This document shows positions 1 through 5,281 of a stretch of 5,317 nt of DNA, piece by piece. This DNA comes from CAIXOZ01 sp046091285. Its GTDB lineage: Bacteria > Cyanobacteriota > Cyanobacteriia > PCC-6307 > Cyanobiaceae. The DNA lies in assembly GCA_046091285.1 (NCBI GenBank), contig JBJTBH010000040.1:1-5317 (forward strand), written 5' to 3'. The first letter of the stretch is position 1. Every line of letters begins with the position of its first letter. The notes below the pieces were generated by a model. That model was not told the origin of the DNA. It worked only from the letters and a program-made list of their open reading frames with translations, and ran no database searches. The translations under genes and the position numbers were made by a program.

Positions 1-247
1 CAGCAAGGCCCTGGCTGTCGGCATGGCCGGCCATCACCAGGATCGGTGTGGTCGTCGGCAGCGGTCGCAGGCCGACCCAGTCTTTCGTCAGCCTGGAGCC
101 TGTGCCCGTGAGCGCGCTCAGGACGCCGAGCAGGGGCGGCCAGGGTTCAAGGGCGCGGGCCGCAGGTGTCGATCCTGTGGCCAGCGTCAGCAGCAGCAGC
201 CGGCTGGAGGCCAGGCTGGGAGTGCGCCAGGGATGGGGCAGACGCAC
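1..247 (-). CDS. Exported conserved protein, N-terminal part only (runs off left edge)
   Basis: This minus-strand frame stays open to the window edge, so about 82 N-terminal residues are visible. From a GTG at 245-247 the protein starts MRLPHPWRTPS, with a basic n-region. A hydrophobic run (LLLLTLA, about residues 17-23) follows, then a small-residue stretch ending in AARA (about 29-32), which together look like a cleavable signal peptide. At about residues 70-80 comes PILVMAGHADSQG. From memory, this resembles a motif in cyanobacterial exported proteins of uncertain, possibly amidase-like, function; I cannot confirm a function from this fragment. The start is uncertain: the frame is open further upstream, into the preceding gene, and another GTG lies at 317-319. 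Neither start has a clear Shine-Dalgarno sequence. I prefer 247 because it puts the basic n-region first. The gene lies downstream of, and on the same strand as, the CCB-like gene (gap of about 145 bases), so the two may be cotranscribed. Confidence 0.6.
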   Translation of the reverse strand, partial: MRLPHPWRTPSLASSRLLLLTLATGSTPAARALEPWPPLLGVLSALTGTGSRLTKDWVGLRPLPTTTPILVMAGHADSQGLA

Positions 248-392
248 GGGAACCGGAACAGGCAGGTACAGATTGGCACTTCGCGCTTGATCGTGCAGCC
301 ACCTTGACGACGGAATCACCGGGTTGTCAGATGGTGAGATGTCCCTGTTCAGGGCGGAGGGGGCGTTCTGCTCCGGCGTTGCCGGCGGGAGT

Positions 393-944
393 TCAGATCG
401 GTGAGCTGAGCAGGGCGCCATCGCTGGCCAGCTCCAGGCGGCTTCCGAGCTCCTGCTCCATGGCGATCAGTTCATCGCGGTGGGCGCGCACCTTGAGACT
501 GCTGCCGCTCTGGCTGTCATCGCTGATCAGCCGCAGTTCCAGGAGTTCCGGGCGGGCGGCGCGACGGCGATAGAGCACCCCTGCCAGGGGGCCGACGAGC
601 ACCAGCAGCAGGGGCCAGCCCTGCAGCACGGGCAGCAGCTGGCGGAGCACCAGCCCCAGGCAGCCGGCCCCGACCGAGGCCAGCACCGAGAGCAGCACCG
701 CCAGTGGCAGGCTGGCCTGAACCTGCCCCCGGAACCGCAGCAGGCGGTGTTCGGGATCCCCGCCTTCCGCCTGCCAGCCGCGAGCCAGCAACCAGTCCCT
801 GAGGCCGTTGAGCACCTCCAGCGGTGGCCGCGGCGAGTGCACCTCGACCACGGTGGTGCGGTCCTTGCTGGCGGCCCGCAGGAAGAAGACCAGGCCGATG
901 GCCAGGAGCAGCGTCAACAGCAGGGTGGATCCCAGGGTCGGCAT
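393..944 (-). CDS. Cofactor assembly of complex C subunit B (CCB2/CCB4-like) membrane protein
   Basis: The protein has 183 residues and three predicted membrane segments: about 5-23 (LLLTLLLAIGLVFFL), 80-102 (LAVLLSVLASVGAGCLGLVL) and 109-126 (WPLLLVLVGPLAGVLY). A soluble loop after the first segment contains KDRTTVVEVHSPRPPLEVL (28-46), and a soluble tail ends SDGALLSSPI. The layout and these phrases match, from memory, the cyanobacterial CCB2/CCB4 family, which takes part in covalent attachment of heme c_i (c_n) to cytochrome b6 in the thylakoid b6f complex. Its role here is inferred from the family. The frame stays open upstream to 1088, but I chose ATG 942-944. Everything before it is low-complexity (PPPRQPPP) and repeat-derived, and the membrane anchor begins right after MPTLGS. 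No Shine-Dalgarno is evident. It is transcribed away from the RNase D gene, across a spacer of about 300 bases. Confidence 0.75.
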   Translation of the reverse strand: MPTLGSTLLLTLLLAIGLVFFLRAASKDRTTVVEVHSPRPPLEVLNGLRDWLLARGWQAEGGDPEHRLLRFRGQVQASLPLAVLLSVLASVGAGCLGLVLRQLLPVLQGWPLLLVLVGPLAGVLYRRRAARPELLELRLISDDSQSGSSLKVRAHRDELIAMEQELGSRLELASDGALLSSPI

Positions 945-1060
945 CGGCGGTGGCTGGCGCGGAGGTGGGCTCTGATGATGATGATCGAAGCCGGGCCCCC
1001 GAGGGGAGAGGGGAGCTGACGATCCGGCGGCGAGTCTGCGGTTTTCGGAGTTGTTTCGGT

Positions 1061-1153
1061 CTTCAGAGCCAAGGCTTTTCAGCGCCACCGGACTTCAGTG
1101 CCACCGGACTTCAGCGCCTAGGCTTTTCATCACCCACACTCTTCAGCGCCGGC
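1061..1153. repeat. Degenerate 16-bp tandem repeats in the divergent spacer
   Basis: The 302-base spacer between the CCB-like and RNase D genes (945-1246) contains a short repeat built on TTCAG(C/T)GCCACCGGAC. Copies lie at 1078-1093 and 1094-1109 (one mismatch), with a partial third at 1110-1125. Looser copies start at 1061 (CTTCAGAGCCAAGG) and 1141 (CTTCAGCGCCGG). The string AGGCTTTTCA occurs at 1072-1081 and 1120-1129, 48 bases apart, which is three repeat periods. No promoter elements are distinct enough to call, although both flanking genes must be transcribed outward from here. Confidence 0.75.
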
Positions 1154-1246
1154 CTGCGGATCTGCCTGGCCGCTGAGGCGCCGGCGCGGGGGGGCGCCGC
1201 CTGTTCGGTCACGATGGAGGGATCCCCTGTCTGCGTCCGACCGTCG

Positions 1247-1891
1247 ATGGCTGCACCGACCCATCCGCCCAGCCGCTTTGCTGTCTTCGACGGCGATCTT
1301 GATGCCGACTGGCAGGAGCGCTACGGCACGGCGCGGGCCCTGGCGGTGGACACCGAGGCGATGGGTCTGATCCATGGCCGTGACCGGCTCTGCCTGGTGC
1401 AGGTCTGTGATGACGCCGATCAGGTGTGCTGCATCCGCCTGGCGCGTGGTCAGCACGAAGCGCCCCGGCTCCAGGCCCTGCTGCAGAACCCGGCGATCGA
1501 GAAGGTGTTCCACTTCGCCCGCTTCGATGTGGCGGCCCTGGCGGAGAACCTCGGAATCGCGGTGAACCCGGTGTTCTGCACCAAGATCGCCAGCCGGCTG
1601 GCCCGGACCTACAGCCCTCGCCATGGCCTCAAGGAGGTGCTGAGCGAGCTGGTGGGGGTGGAGCTCGACAAGCAGGCCCAGAGCAGCGACTGGGGCCGGG
1701 TGGAAGAACTGTCCGACACCCAGCTGGCCTATGCGGCCAATGATGTGCGGTATCTGCTGCCTGCCCGCGATCGCCTCGAAGCGATGCTCAGGCGTGAGGA
1801 GCGCTGGGCGCTGGCGGAGCGTTGCTTCCAGACCGTTGCGCTGATGGCTGATCTGGATCGCCAGCGCTTTCTCAATGTCTTCGAGCACTGA
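1247..1891 (+). CDS. RNase D-like 3'-5' exonuclease (DEDDy)
   Basis: The 214-residue protein consists of a single DEDD exonuclease domain. Exo I is AVDTEAMG with D35 and E37, Exo II is FHFARFDVAAL with D94, and Exo III is YAANDVRYL with Y162 and D166. All four acidic residues and the DEDDy tyrosine are present, so it should be an active, two-metal-dependent, cytoplasmic 3'-5' exonuclease acting on RNA, probably in tRNA or other small-RNA end processing. It is much shorter than enterobacterial RNase D (about 375 residues) because it lacks the HRDC domains; that short form is usual in cyanobacteria. I chose ATG 1247-1249, giving MAAPTHPPSRFAVFDGDL. An in-frame ATG at 1214 would add 11 poorly conserved-looking residues, and the longer upstream frame runs antisense to the CCB-like gene. 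The stop codon lies inside a 15-bp tandem repeat. It converges on the 85-residue gene. Confidence 0.9.
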   Translation: MAAPTHPPSRFAVFDGDLDADWQERYGTARALAVDTEAMGLIHGRDRLCLVQVCDDADQVCCIRLARGQHEAPRLQALLQNPAIEKVFHFARFDVAALAENLGIAVNPVFCTKIASRLARTYSPRHGLKEVLSELVGVELDKQAQSSDWGRVEELSDTQLAYAANDVRYLLPARDRLEAMLRREERWALAERCFQTVALMADLDRQRFLNVFEH

Positions 1892-1935
1892 GTCTTCGAG
1901 CACTGAGGGTTCGCGCACTGCGGGTTCGGCACTGG
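1878..1935. repeat. 15-bp tandem repeat across the RNase D stop codon
   Basis: TCTTCGAGCACTGAG is repeated exactly at 1878-1892 and 1893-1907, followed by a diverged copy at 1908-1922 (GGTTCGCGCACTGCG) and a shortened one at 1923-1935. The first copy encodes the last residues of the exonuclease (FEH) and its TGA. The second therefore carries a duplicated in-frame F-E-H-stop just downstream. This suggests local slippage or duplication at the gene end. Confidence 0.85.
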
Positions 1936-2005
1936 CCCATGGTGTCGGGCTCTGCTTGCCGATTCGCGGAGGGCCGGCGTCAGCGCTTGCCTGGTCAACG
2001 GTTCT

Positions 2006-2037
2006 GCCCCGGTGGCGATCGGGGCGTGCGTCCCGAT
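2006..2037. terminator. Possible terminator hairpins between convergent genes
   Basis: Two stems are possible in this convergent spacer. GCCCCG (2006-2011) pairs with CGGGGC (2020-2025) around an 8-base loop. ATCGGG (2018-2023) pairs with CCCGAT (2032-2037), also around an 8-base loop. They share 2018-2025, so only one can form at a time. Position between two converging genes fits a bidirectional terminator, but neither strand has a U-tract after the stem, so this is a weak call. Confidence 0.3.
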
Positions 2038-2045
2038 GACGGACG

Positions 2046-2303
2046 TCAGTCCTCGTCCATGAAATTCATCTCGCTGGCCACGGCTTCCAGCAGGCCATCG
2101 AGCAGGGCGCCATGGGATTCGCCGCTGCTGCTGGTGGCCTCGATCAGCCGTTCGGCCACGGCCACCTTGCCGTCCCGGTCGCGGATCCCTTCACGGACGG
2201 CGGCCAGCTCCACCTTGCGGCGGGCGGCGGCGATGCTGATGCTCAGCAGGGTCGCCAGGCGGCTGCAGACCTGGGTGTAGGCGCGATCTTCCAGGGGCGC
2301 CAT
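2046..2303 (-). CDS. Conserved small hypothetical protein (85 aa)
   Basis: The 85-residue product begins MAPLEDRAYTQVCSRLATLLSIS and ends in an acidic tail, EMNFMDED. It has no signal peptide or obvious membrane span. The sequence looks mostly helical: residues 5-40 are rich in A, L, R and E, and 44-56 and 64-78 could form two further helices. I recognise the opening as typical of small conserved proteins in Synechococcus and Prochlorococcus, but I know of no assigned function. It starts 59 bases after the stop of the LpxB-related gene on the same strand, so it probably shares that transcript. The ATG at 2301-2303 is used; there is no recognisable Shine-Dalgarno, as for most genes here. Third-position GC bias and the lack of a better frame on either strand support it. 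Confidence 0.75.
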   Translation of the reverse strand: MAPLEDRAYTQVCSRLATLLSISIAAARRKVELAAVREGIRDRDGKVAVAERLIEATSSSGESHGALLDGLLEAVASEMNFMDED

Positions 2304-2362
2304 CGGCGGGAGCGGCAGGGTTGAATGCCGCCATCATCGGGCCCAGCGGCGACGGGGCCGGA

Positions 2363-3616
2363 TCAGGAGGCCGGTGGCGTCAGGAGGGTGTCGTTCAGAC
2401 GTCGGGCCAGGGCGGCGCTGCCGCCGGCGGGACCCATGCGTTGCCGGCCGCGTTCGCCCAGCTGCCGGCAGGCCGCGGCATCGCTGAGCAGGTGGAGCGT
2501 GCGGGCACGCAGCGCGGCTGTGTCTGAGCAGGGGGCCACGGCACCGGCGAGGAGGCGGCTCTGGCGCCAGGCGAAGCCGGCCTTGAACTGGGGGCCTGGG
2601 CCTGGCAGGGAGAGGGCCGGAATCCCCAGGCCCACCAGCTGCTCGGTGGCGGTACCGGCGGTGGCGAGGCCGAGCTCCGCCCAGGGCGCCCAGGTGTCGA
2701 ACTGACCGGGACCATGCAGCAGCCATTGGCCGTGGCGTTGCCAGGCCTGGCTGGCGCCGGATCCGGCCTGGATCGCCAGCGGCGTGAAGCCCAGCCCTTC
2801 GACCAGGCGGGCCACCGTGGCGGCGTCCGGTTCGCGGCCGGTGGCCAGCAGCAGCACCAGCCGGGGGCTGGGGGGCAGCGTGCAGCAGCTCTGCAGCAGA
2901 CGTCGCAGGTTGTGCAGCGATTCCGGCAGGCGGCTGCCGGCCAGGAGCAGCAGGCGGCGACGACCGTCGAAGGCGGCCGGGAGGGGCGCGTGGCGGAAGC
3001 CATCCATCATCGGATTGCCGGGCGCTTCAGCCGGCACGCCATGACGTTGCAGACCCTCGGCGGTGAGGGCATCGCGCATGGCGACGAACCGGCAGCGACG
3101 GCTGCCCATCAGGGCCCATTCCCAGGGATCCCATTCGCTGCCTTTGCTGCGGTGGTAGGCATCGGCGATCCGGGTGAGGGGGGAGGGCGCCGGATGGGGT
3201 GTGGCCCAGGTGTGGTCGCGTTTGGGGGTGCCGATGAAGGCGAAGCGGCTGCCGGAGGTCCAGGCGAGCAGCAGCGGCAGCAGATCCCCGACCGCCAGGA
3301 TCGGCCGACGGCTGCGGCCCCAGCGGCGGATCAGCAGCCACTGCCGCAGGCTCAGCAGCGGCAGCCCGGCCAGCAGATCACGCAACAGCCCCCGGAGGCT
3401 CTGATTGCTGAAGCCACCGCTGGGCAGGACCTGACGGGGGCCGATGCGTTCCAGCCAGCCGTCGGCTTCGGCCTGGCGGTAGGCGTGGCCTTCACCGACC
3501 AGGGGCAGCACCGCCACCTGGAGATCGGGGCGCTGCTCCCTGAGGGCGCGCAGCACCCGCAGGGCGATCAGATCTTCACCGTGGCCATTGCTCAGAACGA
3601 GAAGACCGGCTGGCAT
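2363..3616 (-). CDS. Lipid-A-disaccharide synthase-related protein (cyanobacterial LpxB-like)
   Basis: The 417-residue protein has the two-lobed layout of GT-B glycosyltransferases. The N-terminal lobe opens with GLLVLSNGHGEDLIAL (GHGED at 11-15), with AVGD near 108-111. The C-terminal lobe starts around RRLLLLAGSR (220-229) and contains GTATEQLVGLGIPALSLPG (321-339), a position comparable to the nucleotide-sugar binding region of LpxB/MurG-like enzymes. GNPMMDG (200-206) sits at the lobe junction. This matches the LpxB-related family largely restricted to cyanobacteria (I recall TIGR03492). LpxB itself makes the lipid A disaccharide; whether this relative does, or makes another envelope glycolipid, is not established. 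ATG 3614-3616 directly precedes the first beta strand, so the start is well placed. It probably cotranscribes with the 85-residue gene; tRNA-Cys is divergent 44 bases upstream. Confidence 0.88.
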   Translation of the reverse strand: MPAGLLVLSNGHGEDLIALRVLRALREQRPDLQVAVLPLVGEGHAYRQAEADGWLERIGPRQVLPSGGFSNQSLRGLLRDLLAGLPLLSLRQWLLIRRWGRSRRPILAVGDLLPLLLAWTSGSRFAFIGTPKRDHTWATPHPAPSPLTRIADAYHRSKGSEWDPWEWALMGSRRCRFVAMRDALTAEGLQRHGVPAEAPGNPMMDGFRHAPLPAAFDGRRRLLLLAGSRLPESLHNLRRLLQSCCTLPPSPRLVLLLATGREPDAATVARLVEGLGFTPLAIQAGSGASQAWQRHGQWLLHGPGQFDTWAPWAELGLATAGTATEQLVGLGIPALSLPGPGPQFKAGFAWRQSRLLAGAVAPCSDTAALRARTLHLLSDAAACRQLGERGRQRMGPAGGSAALARRLNDTLLTPPAS

Positions 3617-3660
3617 GCGGTGGCTGGTAAGCTCGTTTGAAGGGAGTTTGCTCCCCGAGT

Positions 3661-3731
3661 GGCGGCATGGCCAAGTGGTAAGGCAGAGGATTGCAAATCC
3701 TTTACCCCCAGTTCGAATCTGGGTGCCGCCT
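3661..3731 (+). tRNA. tRNA-Cys (GCA)
   Basis: A full cloverleaf can be folded in 71 bases. The acceptor stem GGCGGCA/TGCCGCC (3661-3667 with 3724-3730) has 7 perfect pairs. The D-stem is GCC/GGC. The anticodon stem GAGGA/TCCTT carries loop TTGCAAA, with anticodon GCA at 3693-3695. A 4-base variable loop precedes the T-stem CCCAG/CTGGG with loop TTCGAAT. The discriminator base is T (U73) at 3731, which is characteristic of cysteine tRNAs and needed by CysRS. The 3' CCA is not encoded and must be added after transcription. A small inverted repeat (GGGAG at 3642-3646, CTCCC at 3651-3655) lies in the short leader shared with the divergent LpxB-like gene. Confidence 0.97.
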
Positions 3732-3738
3732 CTTTATC

Positions 3739-3767
3739 TGCTTCAGATTTGCTTCAGAGCCACCGGA
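3739..3767. repeat. CTTCAG-type repeat just after tRNA-Cys
   Basis: TGCTTCAGA occurs twice, at 3739-3747 and 3750-3758. The second copy runs into CTTCAGAGCCACCGGA (3752-3767), which matches 15 of 16 bases of the tandem unit at 1093-1108 in the CCB/RNase D spacer. The same short sequence therefore occurs in two separate intergenic regions about 2.6 kb apart. Confidence 0.65.
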
Positions 3768-3841
3768 ACAGGTTCTGCATTGTGATGACAGGGAGCCTGG
3801 CGTCGGCCTGAGCCTGTGGCGTTGAGAGCCAGGGTGTTGTG

Positions 3842-3860
3842 GCGGGAGAATGACTCCCGC
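3842..3860. other. Perfect 7-bp hairpin, 5-base loop
   Basis: GCGGGAG (3842-3848) and CTCCCGC (3854-3860) form a perfect GC-rich stem around AATGA. It lies 110 bases after tRNA-Cys. No T-run follows on either strand, so it is not a classical intrinsic terminator, though it could still stop or stabilise the tRNA transcript. Confidence 0.45.
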
Positions 3861-3870
3861 TTCAGGCCTG

Positions 3871-3928
3871 GGGTTGCGGCGCCCGGGCTGTTGGCGTCCG
3901 GGTTGCGGCGTCAGGGACGTTGGCGGGG
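3871..3928. repeat. Two 29-bp imperfect direct repeats
   Basis: Two adjacent 29-base units (3871-3899 and 3900-3928) share GGGTTGCGGCG at the start and GTTGGCG near the end, with scattered mismatches between. The string GGCGCCCGGG, in the first unit, recurs at 3930-3939. GGCGTCAG (3907-3914) is inverted as CTGACGCC (3943-3950). I see no convincing gene in 3732-3994; short open frames on the plus strand here are G-, R- and P-rich translations of these repeats. Confidence 0.6.
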
Positions 3929-3994
3929 TGGCGCCCGGGACTCTGACGCCAGGATTGCAGCGGGGCCTTTCGGAGGGATGGCCGGTTCAGGTGT

Positions 3995-4237
3995 TCAGGC
4001 AGGGGTGGGATCCACCACCTTCAGCGCTTCGCGACTGGTCCAGTGGGGGCACTGCCGGGTGAGCGCCGAATCCTGAAGCACCACGGCGCCCCAGACCCTG
4101 CAGAACCCGCAGGACTGCTGAGATCCCGAGTGGTTGGCGCAGGAGGAGCATTTGCTGGACCAGAACACGGGCGCCCTCTTCAGGATTTCTTCAAGTTTCA
4201 GGGTTCGTGGGCTGGGTCCGGGGTCGGCCTCAATCAC
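3995..4237 (-). CDS. Small cysteine-rich protein, possibly zinc-binding (unrecognised)
   Basis: I do not recognise this 80-codon frame, but it looks coding. About 79% of its codons end in G or C, as in the core genes. Cysteines are spaced C30-x2-C33-x9-C43-x2-C46-x16-C63-x-H65, within KCSSCANHSG, SCGFCRVWG and RQCPHW. Two CxxC pairs plus a later C-x-H suggest a zinc ribbon or another metal or redox site; this is inference. It has no signal peptide or membrane span. The start is uncertain. GTG 4235-4237 lies 3 bases after an in-frame stop and has no usable Shine-Dalgarno. An internal GTG at 4166-4168 has AAGAGG about 6 bases upstream and would give a 57-residue protein keeping all the cysteines. 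It lies between tRNA-Cys and the broken regulator, on the opposite strand to both. Confidence 0.5.
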   Translation of the reverse strand: MIEADPGPSPRTLKLEEILKRAPVFWSSKCSSCANHSGSQQSCGFCRVWGAVVLQDSALTRQCPHWTSREALKVVDPTPA

Positions 4238-4263
4238 TCTTCATGGCAAGGCAGCATGGGCAC

Positions 4264-4329
4264 GCTGCACGGGTGCCTTCACGGCCGCGCTGAACGGCCA
4301 CGCGTCACGGGCGTGCTGCACGGGTGCCT
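4264..4329. repeat. 15-bp direct repeat spaced 51 bp apart
   Basis: GCTGCACGGGTGCCT occurs exactly at 4264-4278 and 4315-4329. The spacing is 51 bases, and GC-rich near-palindromic sequence (ACGGCCGCGC, ACGGCCACGCG) lies between. I see no gene in 4238-4367; the plus-strand frame through it gives low-complexity A/G/C/T-rich protein and is probably not translated. Confidence 0.6.
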
Positions 4330-4367
4330 GTGCGGGGCAGGGTGGCCGAGCGCCGCAGCCTCGCCGG

Positions 4368-5182
4368 ATGCCCGCAGCCTGGCTCCGGGTCGTTCTTGCG
4401 CAAAGAACTGAGACGACGGCTTGGTCAAAAGCGCATGCTTTCGTCAGGAGCGCATCAGATCAGGTAAGTGGCAGAGAATCTGAATTTTTTGCCCTCGAAA
4501 GATGCTTGTCTGGAGGTGTTGAGGTATCAAGAGATGAGCTGCACTCCTATGCCAACACCCAGCCGTCATCCCGGCTTGATCGCAGCCTTGCGTTCTCCGA
4601 AACGCATCTGCATCTCCTTGCCCTGAGCAACGGCAAGGGATTGAGGAGTTTTGAAACGTCAATTCTCGGCAAAGGGAATGGCCCTATGGCGAGGAGTGGT
4701 GGGGCGTGCAAGTTGTGGTCGCTGATCAGATTCATTGACCAGCTCCACCAAGAGGACCAGTACCTGCCAACGGCTCTGGGTTTAAGCGAGCAGTTTTATC
4801 GGATGGTATCGATGATTGTGCTGGAGAGCAAGGGCGCCGTTGGTGAGGCCTGGAGACATCAGGAAGGAAGATTCAAGCATTGGGCTCAATCGATCGATGA
4901 TCTCGTGGACTACATCCGTGTAAGCGCTCATCAAAACCTGACACTGACAGACCTTGAGAGGCAAAGTCACTACTCGGCAAGGCAACTGCAGAACCTGTTC
5001 CGCGAGAGGTTTGATTGCACGCCGATGCAGTTTGTCCGGCGGCAGAGGCTATCCACGGCGATGGAGAAACTTCAGACTGCGGCTATCGCTTCACCTCCAA
5101 CTTCAGCAGCGACTTCCATCGCCAGTTCGGGGTGGCTCCCTCCGTGGTGCTCAGGGCCTCGCGGGATCGTCGGCAGACCTAG
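4368..5182 (+). pseudogene. AraC-family transcriptional regulator, frameshifted by an internal deletion
   Basis: Recognisable homology starts near 4690 (KLWSLIRFIDQLH). It covers a linker and a first AraC helix-turn-helix, from VDYIRVSAHQNLTLTDLERQ through SARQLQNLFRERFDCTPMQF to VRRQRLSTAMEKLQ, ending at about 5075. In the same frame the rest (IASPPTSAATS...) is nonsense to 5273. In the frame starting at 5078 the proper end appears: CGYRFTSNFSSDF, HRQFGVAPSVVLRASR, with TAG at 5180-5182. The part normally linking them, roughly 13 residues of type xxDTVxxIARD that form the first helix of the second helix-turn-helix, is missing. DNA binding should therefore be crippled. The N-terminal effector region is also not recognisable; the first ATG in frame is 4368 and another is 4686, neither with a good ribosome site, so the 5' boundary is arbitrary. 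GC content is about 48% in two sampled rows, well below the neighbours. Confidence 0.7.
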
Positions 5183-5235
5183 GAGCCTGTCGCGCATAGC
5201 CCCACCGCCGCTTCTCCGCAGACGCCCTCAAATCT

Positions 5236-5268
5236 GCCCAGATCCCAGTGACAGCAATGGATCTGGGC
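5236..5268 (+). promoter_or_regulatory. 10-bp perfect hairpin upstream of the transposase start
   Basis: GCCCAGATCC (5236-5245) and GGATCTGGGC (5259-5268) pair perfectly around a 13-base loop, ending 13 bases before the transposase ATG. Leader hairpins in insertion sequences commonly block translation of transcripts reading in from outside; that role here is inferred. No T-run follows, so it is not a typical terminator. Confidence 0.6.
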
Positions 5269-5281
5269 GATAGAATGGGGC

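Noticed and set aside
480..1019. 179-codon plus-strand open frame
   Set aside because: Q-rich shadow of the CCB-like membrane protein gene.
1061..1153. Tandem repeats as a CRISPR array
   Set aside because: Units are 15-16 bp with no unique spacers, and there are no cas genes.
824..1246. N-terminal extension of the exonuclease frame
   Set aside because: It would overlap the CCB-like gene antisense and run through the tandem repeats; the domain begins just after 1247.
1767..1774. HIP1 octamer GCGATCGC, the cyanobacterial iterated palindrome
   Set aside because: I noticed only one copy in 5.3 kb, which is compatible with chance at this GC content and gives no evidence of HIP1 enrichment.
1130..1918. 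262-codon minus-strand open frame
   Set aside because: It is antisense to the RNase D gene, which has all its catalytic motifs on the plus strand.
2714..3640. 308-codon plus-strand open frame
   Set aside because: It lies antisense to the LpxB-related gene and its product is Q/G/A-rich low complexity, typical of antisense frames in GC-rich genes.
3642..3655. Small GGGAG/CTCCC hairpin between tRNA-Cys and the LpxB-like gene as an attenuator
   Set aside because: Only 5 bp with a 4-base loop and no supporting features; too weak to call.
4134..4367. Upstream extension of the AraC frame from a TTG
   Set aside because: Low-complexity translation across the direct repeat and antisense to the cysteine-rich ORF; no resemblance to AraC N-terminal domains.
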